Shown in pieces: positions 47,501-60,202 of a stretch of DNA of 64,000 nucleotides. The stretch's first letter is position 1; every line of letters begins with the position of its first letter. The notes beneath the pieces were generated by a model. It did no database searches, was not told the DNA's origin, and worked only from the letters and a program-made list of their open reading frames with translations. The stretch comes from Chaetorhynchus papuensis (Eukaryota; Chordata; Aves; Passeriformes; Rhipiduridae), in NCBI GenBank assembly GCA_013396525.1, contig VWYX01000618.1, forward strand, positions 434,001-498,000, given 5' to 3'. A program made the translations under genes and the position numbers.

Positions 47501-50500
47501 TTCCACTTGCTCATCCACTCAAAACAAGTAGCTGTTTTGATAAGTTACAAATTAAAATATTTTCCTCAGTTATAACAGGAAACATAGTCAAAGACCTTTT
47601 ATACAAAATATTAATGACAATTTTACGCCAATTTAATTCTTGTGCTTGAGTGCAGTTATTTTGCTGCCCTCAAAATAATTAGGGATTTTGTCTGTCCTCT
47701 TGGATAAGAGGCTAAAAAAGTGAATTTCTCAGAATTGGAAGGGTAGAAATTTTTCTTATTTTTTTTTAATTCTGAGTGAGACGATTTCAGCATCTGTATC
47801 TTAGGTAAGTAAAAACCCATGCAACACTTTAGCCTGACAGTCAGTCTAATGACTGCTCTGTGAGTTGAAATCCACTCCATTTTCTAGAGTCTTTGACTTA
47901 CTAGTAATCCTTTCAGTTTTCTTTCTGAGTCAAAGGCTTACAAAGATCTGTTGCTGTGAAGCTTGTGGAAAAAATGTTTTGGCAAACAGGCTTTAAAGCT
48001 TACCTTTTTGTGCAGTAGAAGACATGACACTTGTGCTGACAAAAGAGATCTAACTGGGGAACAAGTGTATAATGGTGCCAGTGTGTGTTCTATGGTGATT
48101 TTTGTTAAAGTTTTTTATGCACGTGATTATATTTTGTATTCCTTTTCCTATCTAAAATTAGTTCTCTTACTATCGTGGTTTTATAGGAAAGCTTGCAATC
48201 CTATAGCCAGAGACCAGATTAAACCTCTGAATTTTGTGTGTGAGGATGAGGGATGATAGGTTCCCTACTGCAGGTTGAAAGTGTATCTCTTTTGCTTTCT
48301 GCTAGACATAGACAGAAGGCTGGGAGATTAATTTTTCTTTCCATAAAATAATTTCTTAAAAAAGACTATGTAGAAAAGAATTTTTTTTTCATTTTTTTTC
48401 CAGTGATACCACAGTTAAGTTGGCTACAAGTAATTTTGCGGCCGACATAAAGTTTAAAACAAAATATTTTGTCACAATTTGTATTGCATTTTATGGCTCA
48501 TCATGTAGGAATACATAGGTACCTAAGTTATTGTGACTGTTATTACTGTTTATTATTATTACCATTGCTACAGTTTTTTTCCAGCCAATCTTGAACTGAT
48601 TGGCCAAGTGTTCAGACGATCTTCAGTGAAAAACCTTAAGAAGGAGGTGGACATTTTCATCAGGGAGTAAAAAGTGCAGGCAAAACATAATTTGACTTGG
48701 AAGAGCCTTAGACATGCAATTTGAGGCAGTGGAAAAAGACCTGTTATTGTTGTTTCCAAATATGTGAAAAAGAGAACAGGTTTTTATTCAAGCTGTTTTC
48801 ACCAATAAAACAGTGGTTTCTTCTGCAAACAGGATCCTGAACCATTAAAGTCTGGGCCAGATTTCATAGTTTAGCAATAGACATAAAGGATGGAAAGTAT
48901 GCAAGGAGAGACAATGAAAATTGAATTAGTTAATCATGAGTGTCACACAAACTCGGTGAAAACAGTTTCTTTTACTTTTGTTTCTGCAGTTGTAGTAAGC
49001 TGCTTTTACATTGAAAATGCCAATGAAGAAAAATATTTATTGCTCAACAGTAAATGTTCTCTGTTTCCTAGAGATAATTAGCTGGAAAGCCAAAGGTATA
49101 TGTAAAAATTTGGTTGATTATCAGGACCTGATGTTCTATCTTTTACAAAAGCACTTTACTAGAATATCACTGTATCTCTGCTGAGAAATATAGCCGAACC
49201 GAGCTTCTTCAGAGCTCTGTGATGCACCGTGGTAATTCCTTGCTGTCCTCTCTTAGGCATTATGTAGTCTTATGCATTATATCAAGTCCCCAACATAATG
49301 CAAGTGAACAGATTTGAAGAATATAACATGATTTTATTTTAGTACCTTTCATTTCTCCATTGCATAAAAGCACTTTGGAAAGCAAGGAACTAAACTCTGG
49401 TCGTTGAGTCACTATGTGCCTTGAAATGAAACACCATTTTGCACTCAGCAATAAACTGCAGGGAAACTCGAGTACAAGAATAGAATTAGGGACAGAGAAT
49501 CAACTGGGAATTTAAACAGTTCTCTTCACTCCATCTTGTTCGGAGGTGTTTTTGCAAAAATGGCCCCATTTCCAGATGTGATATAGACTTTACTGAGGTT
49601 CTGGAAGTTTTCAAGGCATTTTTTCCTTTTTCATTTTTATAGCCCTTGAGTTTTGGGGAGGTGACCAGCGCTGGAAGTGCCAAGGTATCTTGAGACGTTG
49701 CTGTTAGAGAAATACCCAGCTGAGGTCAGAAATGTTGGGAGTCTTGAAAGACAAGTGGTTCTTGTATTGAATGCACTCCCATTTGCAGACCACAGAGTTC
49801 TGAATCTCATTTATTCCAACCTAAGTGAGAAGTAATCCTACCGAATTCAGTAGGTACGATGCAAGGCCAAATCAGCATAAGTGAGATCTAAATCCAGCCT
49901 TCAAAGGGCTGGATAATTTCTCGTAAAAATTTTTTGAATTTCAGCGTGCCTATCTAAACTGAAAAGAAATGTAAAACTTTTTGAAGTTTTCCTGTTAGCT
50001 AGGAGCTATGTTTTTCATGAGAGAAAAATGCTGAAAAAAGTATAAATTTTTACACATTTCTTTTAAAATAACTTTGGGGGATCACAATTCTCTTTTTATT
50101 TTTGTGTTGCCATTTCCTCTTAGAGAAGTACAAAGTTGCTGAGCCAAATAAATCTAATTTGTTCTTGGTTATGTGAATAGATTTTACAGTAATTTTCCAG
50201 AAGTAGATGTGGACTCTGACCGCTGTTAGGAAATACCTTTTTTGTTTTCTTATTAGCAAATCATCACAAAAATTACAGCAGCTTCCGTGTGTCTATGAAT
50301 TTGTAGGTATTGTTACCCCCTCTACAGGCAGTGGACGTTGAGTAGTCTAGACCTAATGGATGCTGTGTATTTCACTTAATCTTAGCTGGCAGTCAAAAGA
50401 AAAGAGTGACACTTTCACATGGTGGCTCATCCCAGACTTTGGTCAGCCAGGGCAGGTCAGTTTTGGATGTGTCTGTCTTCCCAGCTGGATGACAGAGGGA

Positions 50501-52530
50501 GCCCTCACACTTGCTATAAACAAAAGCAACAGAGCAACAAAGCTCCTTCTCATGAAACTAACCATTCTTGCCCTCAAAAAGAAAGGAGAGAAATAGATAC
50601 AATGGAGACTCTCAGGGTTTTTATAATGCTTCTGAATTTCCATTGGAGTGTCCTCAGCCCCATCAGAGCAGGTTCTTACAGAACACTTTGTGAATTTATC
50701 CTGTGAAACCATATCTGATATTTTTAAGATGGGTACAAAAAGAATCCGAAACTTAACAAACTAAGTAACAGGCAATTTGGGAAACTTTAAGCTGTGCTAG
50801 CCTTTCAGTTTGACTTCTAATCTGTATTGTTCTTAGGTATTAAACAGACCTTTCTTGGAGTGTTCTTCCTCCCTGAGGGTAGTCTTCTGCACACCACTGT
50901 GGCTATTTGCATTAATAAGGAGATATTCAGTTTTAGCAGAAGTAGCATCAGTCTGGCTACAGAGAACAAGACACTGAAGGTTCTATTTCTGGAAATGTTC
51001 TGTCACCAACATAATAGACTCCAGTGGAAACTGATTTGATTACACAAGGTCATTTTAGAAAGATATTATCCTATATGGGTGAAGAATTACTATTTTTGAG
51101 TTAATAGCATATAATCTTTGTCACCAATGTGGTCTGAACACTATGACAAACTATTTTATCCAAATAGCTATCCTGCTTGCCCATCTCCATTAACAAACTG
51201 TCATGGTCTATAGAAGACTACGAGAGAGTAACACTATTGAAAATGTAAGAGATGCATTATGAAATTAAAAAAAAATGGTAAAGCTATTCTTATAGTACAT
51301 TGTTATATTATTTGTTTTCTACATATTTATTACCAAAGAAAAGAACATATGCCTGTATATGTATAAATATGGAACCTTACTTTCATCCAATCAAAAAGTG
51401 AAGAAAAAGGGAAGGGCAAGTTTTACTTAAGGCTTCTTAAATAATATTTGCTTCTTATTTTCTTCTTACAAATACTTTACTCTTTCCCATAAGACCTTTG
51501 ATCAGCAACCTTTCATGACCAACTTGCTATATTTCTCAATTGCTGAAATTATGTAGAAATTTTATTAAGATGCAAGACTGATTAAAGCAACTGGGTTTTA
51601 CATTCTCCCCATTCCAGGTCAGGACTGTTTGAGGTGCCCTAAAGTATATCCTTCTGGGATTCTCATGCAGACATAGGTGTCATTTCAAGTGGATGGACCT
51701 GTTTTGGGTAGTTCTAGATTATCTGGGCTCTACTCAGAAAGCAGGCTAGGACACTGATCTGTTCAAGTGATGTTGCACTGGTATAAATATTCCGTTGTTA
51801 CCAACTACATCTCCCTTTGATATTTGGTTTGAATATTTCTATCTTTCAGTCTAACATACTGATATAATCTTATCTACGCGAGCACTGAGGCTGAGCTATC
51901 CCAAACTGATACATTCCTTTTTTTTTTCTATTCTTATTTGTCATGGTCTTTTAGCTATTTTTAATTCAGATGATCTTATCACTAAGTCTATATGAATAAA
52001 CTTTTCAAGATATTGAAATAGATCAAACTTTCACTTGCTTCAAAACATACTGTTTCTTGTATGATTTCTTCAGTAACTGCTTTTGCACCTTCTATAACAT
52101 TGATGTTCATCTGCAAGAGTGATTATCTGAGCCGCTGCTCCTTATTTTTTTAACCTATCTAAAGTTAATGAATCCTTTCAATGAAGTGTCACTAGATGAT
52201 TTCAGGATGGATGAAATTTTCACTTATGCCCTTTCTGTAGGTAAGGATTGTAAATGGGTGCCTGAGTGCAGCAGCTGAACAGCTGTATGAATGAATAACG
52301 CTCGTTGGCTGCTCACTGAACCCCGTTTAGTTTGTCAGTGTTCCACATCTCTGTAACAAGTTCAGATATACTGTATTGCCATTCAGCATTTCCTCAGCCA
52401 ATGATTATATTTCTAAATACAGTTTTAGTGTTCTGCATGTGATCTTGTGTTCTGCTTACAAGGTCTTTCTGAATGCCTCATCTGAATACTGAATTTGCTG
52501 CTGAGAGTGTTAAAAGAAGAGAGGAAAATA
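41501..52530. other. No gene seen; 11 kb without a recognised repeat
   Basis: Frames of 60-115 codons are scattered on both strands, for example a 115-codon minus frame at 46,723-47,070 and a + frame at 47,963-48,256. None has a domain, signal or consistent splice sites. Small local features include a tgctttca-type 9-bp tandem near 46,728-46,750, gtttgacag repeated near 45,768-45,785, and a gccaatc/gattggc hairpin near 48,583-48,604. GC-richer patches occur at 44,020-44,200 and 46,260-46,440. The absence of any clear CR1 over 11 kb, against one per 3-7 kb elsewhere, is notable but could be chance. Confidence 0.5.
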
Positions 52531-52560
52531 TTCAGGTTTTCCAAGGTTTTCCAAGGTTTT
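52531..52560 (+). repeat. 10-bp tandem repeat, 3 copies
   Basis: ccaaggtttt occurs at 52,541-52,550 and 52,551-52,560, with a variant (ttcaggtttt) just before. Confidence 0.85.
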
Positions 52561-53074
52561 CTTGCTTTAAACTTCACCATTCTTTTTTTTTTTCCTACTG
52601 TCTGAAGGTGGATCATGAGGATCTTGCGAATTCTTCATAATGAATTGCAATATTTGCATTTACATACTACTTCCCTGGCAGATGTTTAGAAGTACTTAAT
52701 GCAGGTAAATATGTCCTTTGTCCAGAGTCTTTTTTTTATACTTCTCAGGGTTGTTCTAGTTCTGAAATTGCAAAGAAGCAGCAATGACCTTCCAGCATTC
52801 TTGTGGTAAGCAAGAACTGGTATGAACCTTCTCTGCTAAAACTCTGTCTTACCAAAAGGCTATGTCTTATAATGCCTTTCGTAGGGAATTATATTCACAA
52901 GCTGTGTCTTAAGCCTAGCTGCTGTAATTCCTTCTGCATATCACAGGTGCACTGTTCTAAATGAGTAACGTTAATTCATTCCAATAACTGCTGCTCTAGC
53001 TTTGCTTCTGCTTCTGTCACCACTAATGGTGACATTGGTGACTTATTCCACACAGGTTTCTTGCCCCCTCTGCT
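52561..53074. other. No gene seen
   Basis: AT-rich sequence up to the CR1 ORF2 fragment. Confidence 0.5.
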
Positions 53075-53475
53075 CAGTTTCTTGAGCCAGAGGAAGTGAT
53101 CCTTTAATATCAACCAGCTCTCTTAGACTGCTCTTCCCTGCAGGACCTGTTCCTATGGGATTCTTCCAAGAAGATCCCTGAAGAGGCTAAAGTTAGCTGT
53201 CCTGAAGTCCATGTTTGCAATCTTACTCGCTGCCCTGTTTCTCCTTGCCCGATGCTGCACTCCACAATCTCACGGTCACTGCAGCCAGGATGGCCCCCAG
53301 TTTTCACATCTCTAACAAGGCCTTCCCTGTTTGTCACTGTGAGGCCAACCAGCACAACATTCCTTGTGGGATCCTCCACTATCTCTGCCAGGAAGTTGTC
53401 AGCAATGCTTTACAGGACCTTCCTGGACTGTTTGTGATTTGCTGTGTTACTTCAGTCACCTGAATGAGTGAACTC
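53075..53475 (-). mobile_element. CR1 LINE ORF2 endonuclease-region fragment
   Basis: This is an internal CR1 piece, not a 3' end. In CR1, ORF2 encodes an APE-type endonuclease followed by a reverse transcriptase. Translating the minus strand from about 53,395 gives, in order, NFLAEIVEDPTRN, TNREGLVRDVKTGGHPG and CSDREIVECSI, then a QLTLASSGIFLEE stretch. These correspond to the CR1 series 'NFL..VVEDPTR', 'LTNREGLVGDV', 'CSDHEMVEF' and 'RANFGLFKDLL' near the C-terminal end of the endonuclease domain. The frame stays open from 53,379 to 53,110 and similarity continues a little on both sides. The D-H-E type catalytic-domain signature reads S-D-R here, the usual histidine being replaced, so it is inactive. 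There is no CR1 3' end nearby, so the piece was separated from the rest by deletion or rearrangement. Confidence 0.88.
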
Positions 53476-56400
53476 TTGTGCTGACTGAAAAAGAATAAAA
53501 ACTCATAAGTTTAGGTTTTTTGTTCAAGTAGTTTTTTGGTAATAACAAAGTAGACTATTGAGGTATAATAACAATGCAAGAAGTAATATAGAAAGTGCTG
53601 ATATAAAGATGACAAAATAGCTAAGAAAAAGCATATCTTAATTGATATGCCTAAGAGATGACTGTGATATTTTATGACAAGTGGAGAAAATATGAGTAGG
53701 AAGGACGTTTCTTTAAAGCTATCTCTCAAGTAATGTCTGTTGCAAGTGGAACCAATTTGCACAGACCACACTTTTAATATAAGAGAAAAGCTCTTAATTT
53801 AAGGAAACAAGGAGAATTTACCATGCACAGTAGGTTTGTCATAGCGATGGTCAGATCTCACTGTACATGTACCCCAGTGTCCATTGGGCCCTCTGAGCTG
53901 TGCAATGAACACATCCCATCACTCTGGGAGACATTATATGGAGGCAAAACCAAACTTGACACTCAAGCGGGGCTGTGGTCCCCATTTGCTTGCTCCTTTG
54001 CCTCCATAAATGGCTCTCTGCTCTGCATTGGCTCTCTACACACAATTGGATTTTTTTGGGATGTTCAGGTTTTTTCTAATTGTAGGTGGAAGACCACATT
54101 TGAATTGTTACACATGAAAATACACTTGCTACAAGTAATTTTAGTTCATGTAAATAGCAAAAAACTGCTTGCCTTAGAGAAGATCACCTGGCTGCCAGGT
54201 CAGAGGTACATTCTGGTGCAACAATAAGGACTCGGGCAATTCTGCTTCTGCCAGCCTGACCAAAAGGCAAACGAGAAAACAATGACTTCTACCAAACCAA
54301 GTTTTACCAGGGCATTTAAATTCTTGATATTTATAAGCCCAGAGTTTTCTATAATTTAATAATAGCAATGCAAGTAAATTGAATTTAATTTAATAAAAAC
54401 TGAAAGATGGTAAGCATATGATTGATGAAAAGCCTCTAAAAGAGATGTTCCAATCTTCACTACCTGACAGACTAGAAACTAGAATTTTTCTGATCTCTTA
54501 ATAACAGTTTACTTCCCATTACATGTTTTCTGTAGTCAAAATTAAAACACTCTTTTTCCTCATTTATTTACCCCACACGTACAGATAACAAATTCCTCCC
54601 GGTCTTCATTTTACTTGATTGAAGACAAGTCCATTTCATCTAAACTCACCTCATAAGTTGGGCTGGTTATTACTCAGAGCATACCAGTACTTATTCTTTA
54701 CATCTGTTTTACCTCTGATTTCTTGTACCTAAATATGTGTGGTGAAAAGTGCATTTTAAATTGGGCATCACATGAAATTTACATTTTCCTAATTCAACTA
54801 GAAAGAGCTTGACAATACCTTTTAATCTTGTTATTCATTGCTGCTTCTCTTTGCTGGTTAATGGCCTTGCCGTGATTAGCTAAGGTACCTGTGCTTCTCT
54901 CCTTCTCCTTCAGTTCCAGCTGATGCTAAAGATTCCTGTTATTTCTTCAATTCAGGATCTTATGTTTTATTTTATCATTACATTTCTGTTTCTTTGTGTT
55001 TCAAGGTCACCTGGTTCTTTCTAGGTGTCATTCCATTTATCTCTTGAACGGATTAACTTCATGGCTTTGTGTTTTTGGCCAGTTTCTCAATTTTTCTTTG
55101 TTAGAGAAATTAATGATAGCAATGTAATAATCAAAATTCTAAAATATTGAGCAGAATTAGACAATAAGCAAATTTCTTGAAGGCTGTTTTTCAAGGCAAC
55201 GTCACATAATGTTCCCTCCATACCTTTCAAATCCTTTTTGTCTGTTCCCACTCTCTGTTTTGTCCGTGGTCCTAACTCCTGTATCCCTGTAATTTCTGAA
55301 AATGGAAAAACCATTCTGCTCTGTAGCACAAAGGCTGAGCTTCTTTCTGGTTGGTCTTTTTGAGAAATACAATACTTCTGACAGGAAATTGAGACTTACA
55401 TTTGAGTTTTGTAACTTCAGCCTCTATTTCAATAAACAAGAATATTTTCTGAGAGAATATAACTTCAGCAATTTCTTTATGTGAGCTACAACAGCAACCA
55501 GATCTTCCATTTTTATTTAATGCAGAAAAATTCAATTAGTTAGTAACTCTTAATGTCTTTCTGCTTTCATTCCATGAATAAATTCTGTCTTGAACTTGTC
55601 TTAGCTATTTCTGAAGTTTTCATGCTGAACAATTTTTTCTTCTTTAGTGTTGTTTCTGCTTAATGTTTTGTTAAACGGTATATCTCAGCAGGCGGTTCCT
55701 GAGATGAAGCAGTTATGTTCAGCAGTCTTCTGGGTAATACAGAGCCTGTCAGTCAGAATGAAATCACTGTAGTTCTCTGTGTTGCCACGCAAATTCTAAA
55801 TCCACTTAGCTGGGTTTTCTCTTTTCTGGTCATTAAAGACCAAACAAAATTTATTAAATGCATAATGTGTGAACAGGCCCTTCAGTAGGTCAGTTCAGCT
55901 ACCAGATATACATTTAGAAGGTAATTTTGCTCCTTCCTGGATATAGGGATTATAGTTTAGCTTGAAGATGAAAGATTAATGCAACATCTGAACTAGATGC
56001 TTGTATTTCATTATGTTGTGGAGATGATTTTAGATTTTTTAGAGAAGTTTGTTTCATGACAACGGCAAATTATGTATATGTATTTTGAGTAATTTCTATG
56101 CCTTGCAATAGAATCTGTTCTTTAAAAGTAGTGATATGCTTCTTAATATCAACAATAACAGGGAAACAGAGCACTGGTAATTTTCTTGTTTTAAGCCATA
56201 TGGTATCTGGTACGTGGGTACCTGCTCAATGTAGGAAGGTCAGAAGAAGCCTCAGTTACCAATGCTACACCTCCGTAGCACAGCCAGTCAAAACCCAGCT
56301 TCCTAAAGAAAGTTGGCATTGTCTTACATGTGTTGTCCTACCTCTTCTACCTTTTGGTGCTGAATGTTGAATTGCTGAGCGTACTCAGGCTATAGAACTG

Positions 56401-57857
56401 GCTCTCTTCAGAGGCAGAAGTTTAAAAGCAACTTAGTAGATGCGTTATGGTTGGACACAAATAAAATACTCCATGTTTTTAATTGATCTTGGAATTACTG
56501 GAATGGATTTTTTTTTATTGATATTTCAAAACATATGAATAGATACAAGCAGCCTCACATTTTAATTATTTTAGAGCTGGATCATTACTAGTAGTCTCAA
56601 TTGTTTCATTTTTGGGGTTCATGAAAAGCATATTGCTCAATAACATGCATATTTAATTAATTTTGCGTTGAAAACCGTTATAACTGACTCATTTTCCTGT
56701 AAAAATGTTTGAGTCTTGTAAGCTGACAATGAGTAACAAACTCACACCAAGCCTTATGATGTGAGCAAAAGTATAAAAGATATGAGTAGGAGTCTGCTTC
56801 CTGCTTCCTCTTGATAGAAATCAGAGGCTGCTTCCATAATTTAGAGGTTAAATATTAGGTTTTTGTAAAACACCATGAATCCTACAGGGTAGAAACAGCA
56901 CTAATTGCATAGTCAAACTTTGATACATCTTGTATGTTTGAATGATCAACAAAAAAAATCTATTCTTTCAGGGCAGTCAATTCTGTCATAACCTTATGGG
57001 TTGTTTCAAGTGTGCAGGACAAAGAATCCTTATTTCATATAAAAACACTTTTAATACTCTGAAAAATGAACGATTCAGAGATTATAATTTTTTCAGGCTA
57101 TTTTCTTCTTTCTTTCTGTCTTCTCCTAGAGGATAATTGTCTGAAGATGAAAAAGCAAAAATATTTCTTACATTTGCATATGTTCTACTAGGTGTTTATT
57201 AAAGGAGTGAAGGTCAAGAAAGTTGATTGTGAAGACAGAGGATGAGGTTAGCAGAGGATAACCTTAAGAGGATAAGGGATTGTATTGGTTCTCAGGTCTT
57301 CTGAGAATGTTTTCAGAAGTATTGGACCAGGTTCAGCCAATGTTTTGTCCAACCAAGCACCTTAATTCACCTGGCAACACGCAGCATTTTGCTTGTTAAT
57401 CATAGCGTTTTTTAAGAAAAATCAGTTTTCTGGTTGATTGGGGTTTTTTTAAGGGAAGCCCAACCTGAAAGGTGACCCAAGATCTTTATTATTATGGAAA
57501 TTTCTTCAGGGAGACTAGAAGGCAAAGCTGAGTGAACTTGTGGTCCCTATAGTAAGTTACAAAGTTCTCTGCTGGATTTCAGACTTGGCTGTAGTTTCTG
57601 GAGTACTGTTTTACGTCCAAGATTATGTTGTTGTAATCTTTCTAAGCACGTCCAGGAAACATAGGGTCAGGTTATTCCAGGCAAATGATTACCAAGTGTC
57701 CTAGTCAAAATTAATTACTTCTCCCTAGATATTACTGTATCATGAAAAGTCCCTAGCGGTGAAGAAAAAGAATTCTCAAGTAACTTGTGTTAAGAATGGA
57801 CTAGTCATGATTACACTTTATCAAAGAGATGAGAATATGCCTATTTGCAAAGTGTGT
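53476..57857. other. No gene seen
   Basis: The longest frame, 134 codons at 53,823-54,227 (+), lies in a GC-richer patch but shows no domain; it includes two cysteine-containing stretches of no recognisable pattern. Frames at 55,087-55,535 are serine/lysine-rich and unsupported. No LINE or LTR text recognised. Confidence 0.5.
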
Positions 57858-58085
57858 TTTCCCTACCTCGTGGTGTAATCTTAATTTTGGTCTGATTAAT
57901 TTTTGAACAGTTGTTCTTCATCCATGAGCTCATCTCCATCAAAAAGTAGGTTAATTTAGTGAGGGAAATGTACCTGTATGATATGAAGGGCAAACAGAAC
58001 TGTGTGTCATTAGCAAACATATTCAAATTTGAGTCTGTAATGTCTAATCAGTTTTCTAAATAGTGAAAGATGAATGACCTTTGTG
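57858..58085 (-). mobile_element. Decayed L2/CR1-type LINE reverse transcriptase fragment
   Basis: The minus strand from 58,026 reads FANDTQFCLPF, then a variable stretch, then MEMSSWMKNN and INQTKIKI. This is the conserved block of vertebrate non-LTR reverse transcriptases, 'F/YADDTQ-YL-F ... SSWM-NNFLKLN-SKTE', covering the catalytic box and the segment after it. The first catalytic-box aspartate position reads N (FAND for F/YADD), so it would be inactive. Just upstream on the same strand, in a second frame, HLSLFRKLIRHYRLKF matches the expected run before the box, so a frameshift lies near 58,030. The spacing and 'SSWM..N' block suggest the L2/CR1 superfamily; I cannot place it further. 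It is much more diverged than the CR1 3' ends here. Confidence 0.65.
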
Positions 58086-60154
58086 AATCTTTGTAAGTCA
58101 GTTGTCTAAAATTTTAGTTTCTTACTTTCTCTCAAGAGGTGTGCTTGCTTTGGAAGAGCCAGGTGTTATTCTTATCCAAGAAGCCACAAACAAAATAGAA
58201 GTATATGGTTGCCCAGGCTATGAAAGTTAAAGGAGCAGAATGCAGTACTAAGTATGAAGTACCTCCTTAGGTGGCACACTTCTGCCTCATGATGGAAACA
58301 CTGAATGATGCAGAGAGATCCCAACAATGTAAGAATGAACATTATCCTTCTATCTATGGGACAGTCGTAGCATGGCTAATGTGTTTGTAGTTCTGGATGT
58401 GGTGTGTACAGCATCAAAATTACTGATAAAGGGTACATGACCTTTGAAGACACTTCTCTGAAACTACCGAGGAATAGAAAGAGTAGTAGCTAGCCATTCA
58501 GACAAATTTTGTCAGGGATTTATAAGTCAGAGATTAATTTCATCATACTTTCTGTTGAAAGTGGAAAAAAAAAACTTCTTTAGTGTGTGAGAAGGGTCCA
58601 CGAAAAGAGCTAAATGACTAAAATTTTCTGCAACTTTCTTACACGCTATTTTTAGTATATTTTTGTTAAAAGTAAAATTACTCGGTGTGAAACTACTGAG
58701 TTATTTGTCAGAATTGATCTAATAAGCATCATTACACATTTCTTCTCAGTGTTTGGTAGAAGAACTGAACAGCACTAGGACTTTGAATCCATTGGTAGGA
58801 GCAGTACTTTAAGAAAATAGAGAATGTGTAGAATCTAAGTAAACAAGGGAATTTTGTAGAGCTTTAATACCTTCCCTTTCTTGCCACAGCTGATTTGCCC
58901 AAGGCATCATTGTAAGAAAAATTAGATTACTGCTATAATTATGCATGGTATAAGTTTTTTTAGCATGCTTACTTGAAATATTGAAAGAGGGAAATGAGAA
59001 ATGTTTTCATGTTCTTCCACTCCTTAGATCTTTGGTGTGGTGGATGCTACCAGAAAGGATATAATCAGCTATTTCAATGGATAGGGCACTCAGTGGAGAA
59101 AGGGTCCAAAAGTTACGTGGAACTTTTCCTACACAATTTGTCTCTGAGGTTACAACCAATATATAAGCCCATCTTGCCCCTGGGAATAATTCTCAACAAA
59201 CAAGATGTGTTTCTGTAAACAAGAAATCTTAAGTTTTGACAAAAAGTTTTGAAAACCTATTTTATTGAAAACATCTCACCCAGGCTGCTGGCTACAGTCT
59301 ACAGACTGAAGAGGTTTGCTGTAGAAAGTGCAGGTTGAGGCCTGTCTGTTTTATTCAATAGTCTCTGGGAGTGATTTTTTTTTTTAACTAGAAGCCTGAG
59401 GAATAAATAGTCTGTTATTTTAAGAATGCCTGATAAGGACATAATAAACTAAGCACACTTATTTAATTAGCTGTCCTGTAGTCTCCCAGCTGACAAAATG
59501 AAGCTGAGTACTTGTGCATGGCCTTAACTGGGATATGTATGATTAAGACTGGACACAAACGTGCTGAGCCAAGGGCCAGGAGCTAATAAACTACCTTGGA
59601 GTACTCTAACTGTAGGAATAGAACTCATTATAGGGTCTCAAAGCTATCCTAGACCAAAACTATTATATTGAAAAATCCACATGCAATATGTGAATTTGAT
59701 TAACATCCTGTATTTTGCTTTTAAAATACATAATATAAAAAAGACATTTTCCTAAGTTTCTACCTGACCTATCTATCAGTCTCCCTAAGTGTTGTGGGAT
59801 GGACAATCATAAACTAAAGAACACCACTGGCGTGTAAAGAATTTGTGAATGTAATAACAGGGATGACCAGCTTGGTGAGAACGGTTGTTTAACACAGATT
59901 CATAAGCATTCAGGAGCCAAGTAAGCAATTAGTTCCATTCTTTAGGGTATTTTACATCAGAGAAACCAATGTAGAAAATAGCCATGACTTGTGTGCTGTG
60001 TCGTGACGTTTTGTTTTAAAAAGTGCTTTCAAAAAATGCTTATTTCCAGATGTATCCTCTACCATCGAAGCGGGGAGGAGTTTGAGCCTTCTGTCTAGAC
60101 AGCTTTTCCATCATGTTCACAGGGTTTAATTTCTGTTAAGACAGGAAAAACTGT
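58086..60154. other. No gene seen
   Basis: AT-rich sequence. It may include more of the decayed LINE on its left side, but no translated motif is recognisable beyond 58,085. Confidence 0.5.
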
Positions 60155-60202
60155 GAGAAATCCTCAGATATGTATTTGGAGAAGTCCTCAGATATGTATT
60201 TG
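60155..60202 (+). repeat. 24-bp tandem duplication
   Basis: 60,155-60,178 and 60,179-60,202 are directly adjacent copies differing at one of 24 positions (gagaaatcc versus gagaagtcc, then cagatatgtatttg in both). Confidence 0.95.

Noticed and set aside
53823..54227. 134-codon + strand frame in a GC-richer patch
   Set aside because: No recognisable motif, inconsistent composition, and no splice or promoter context.
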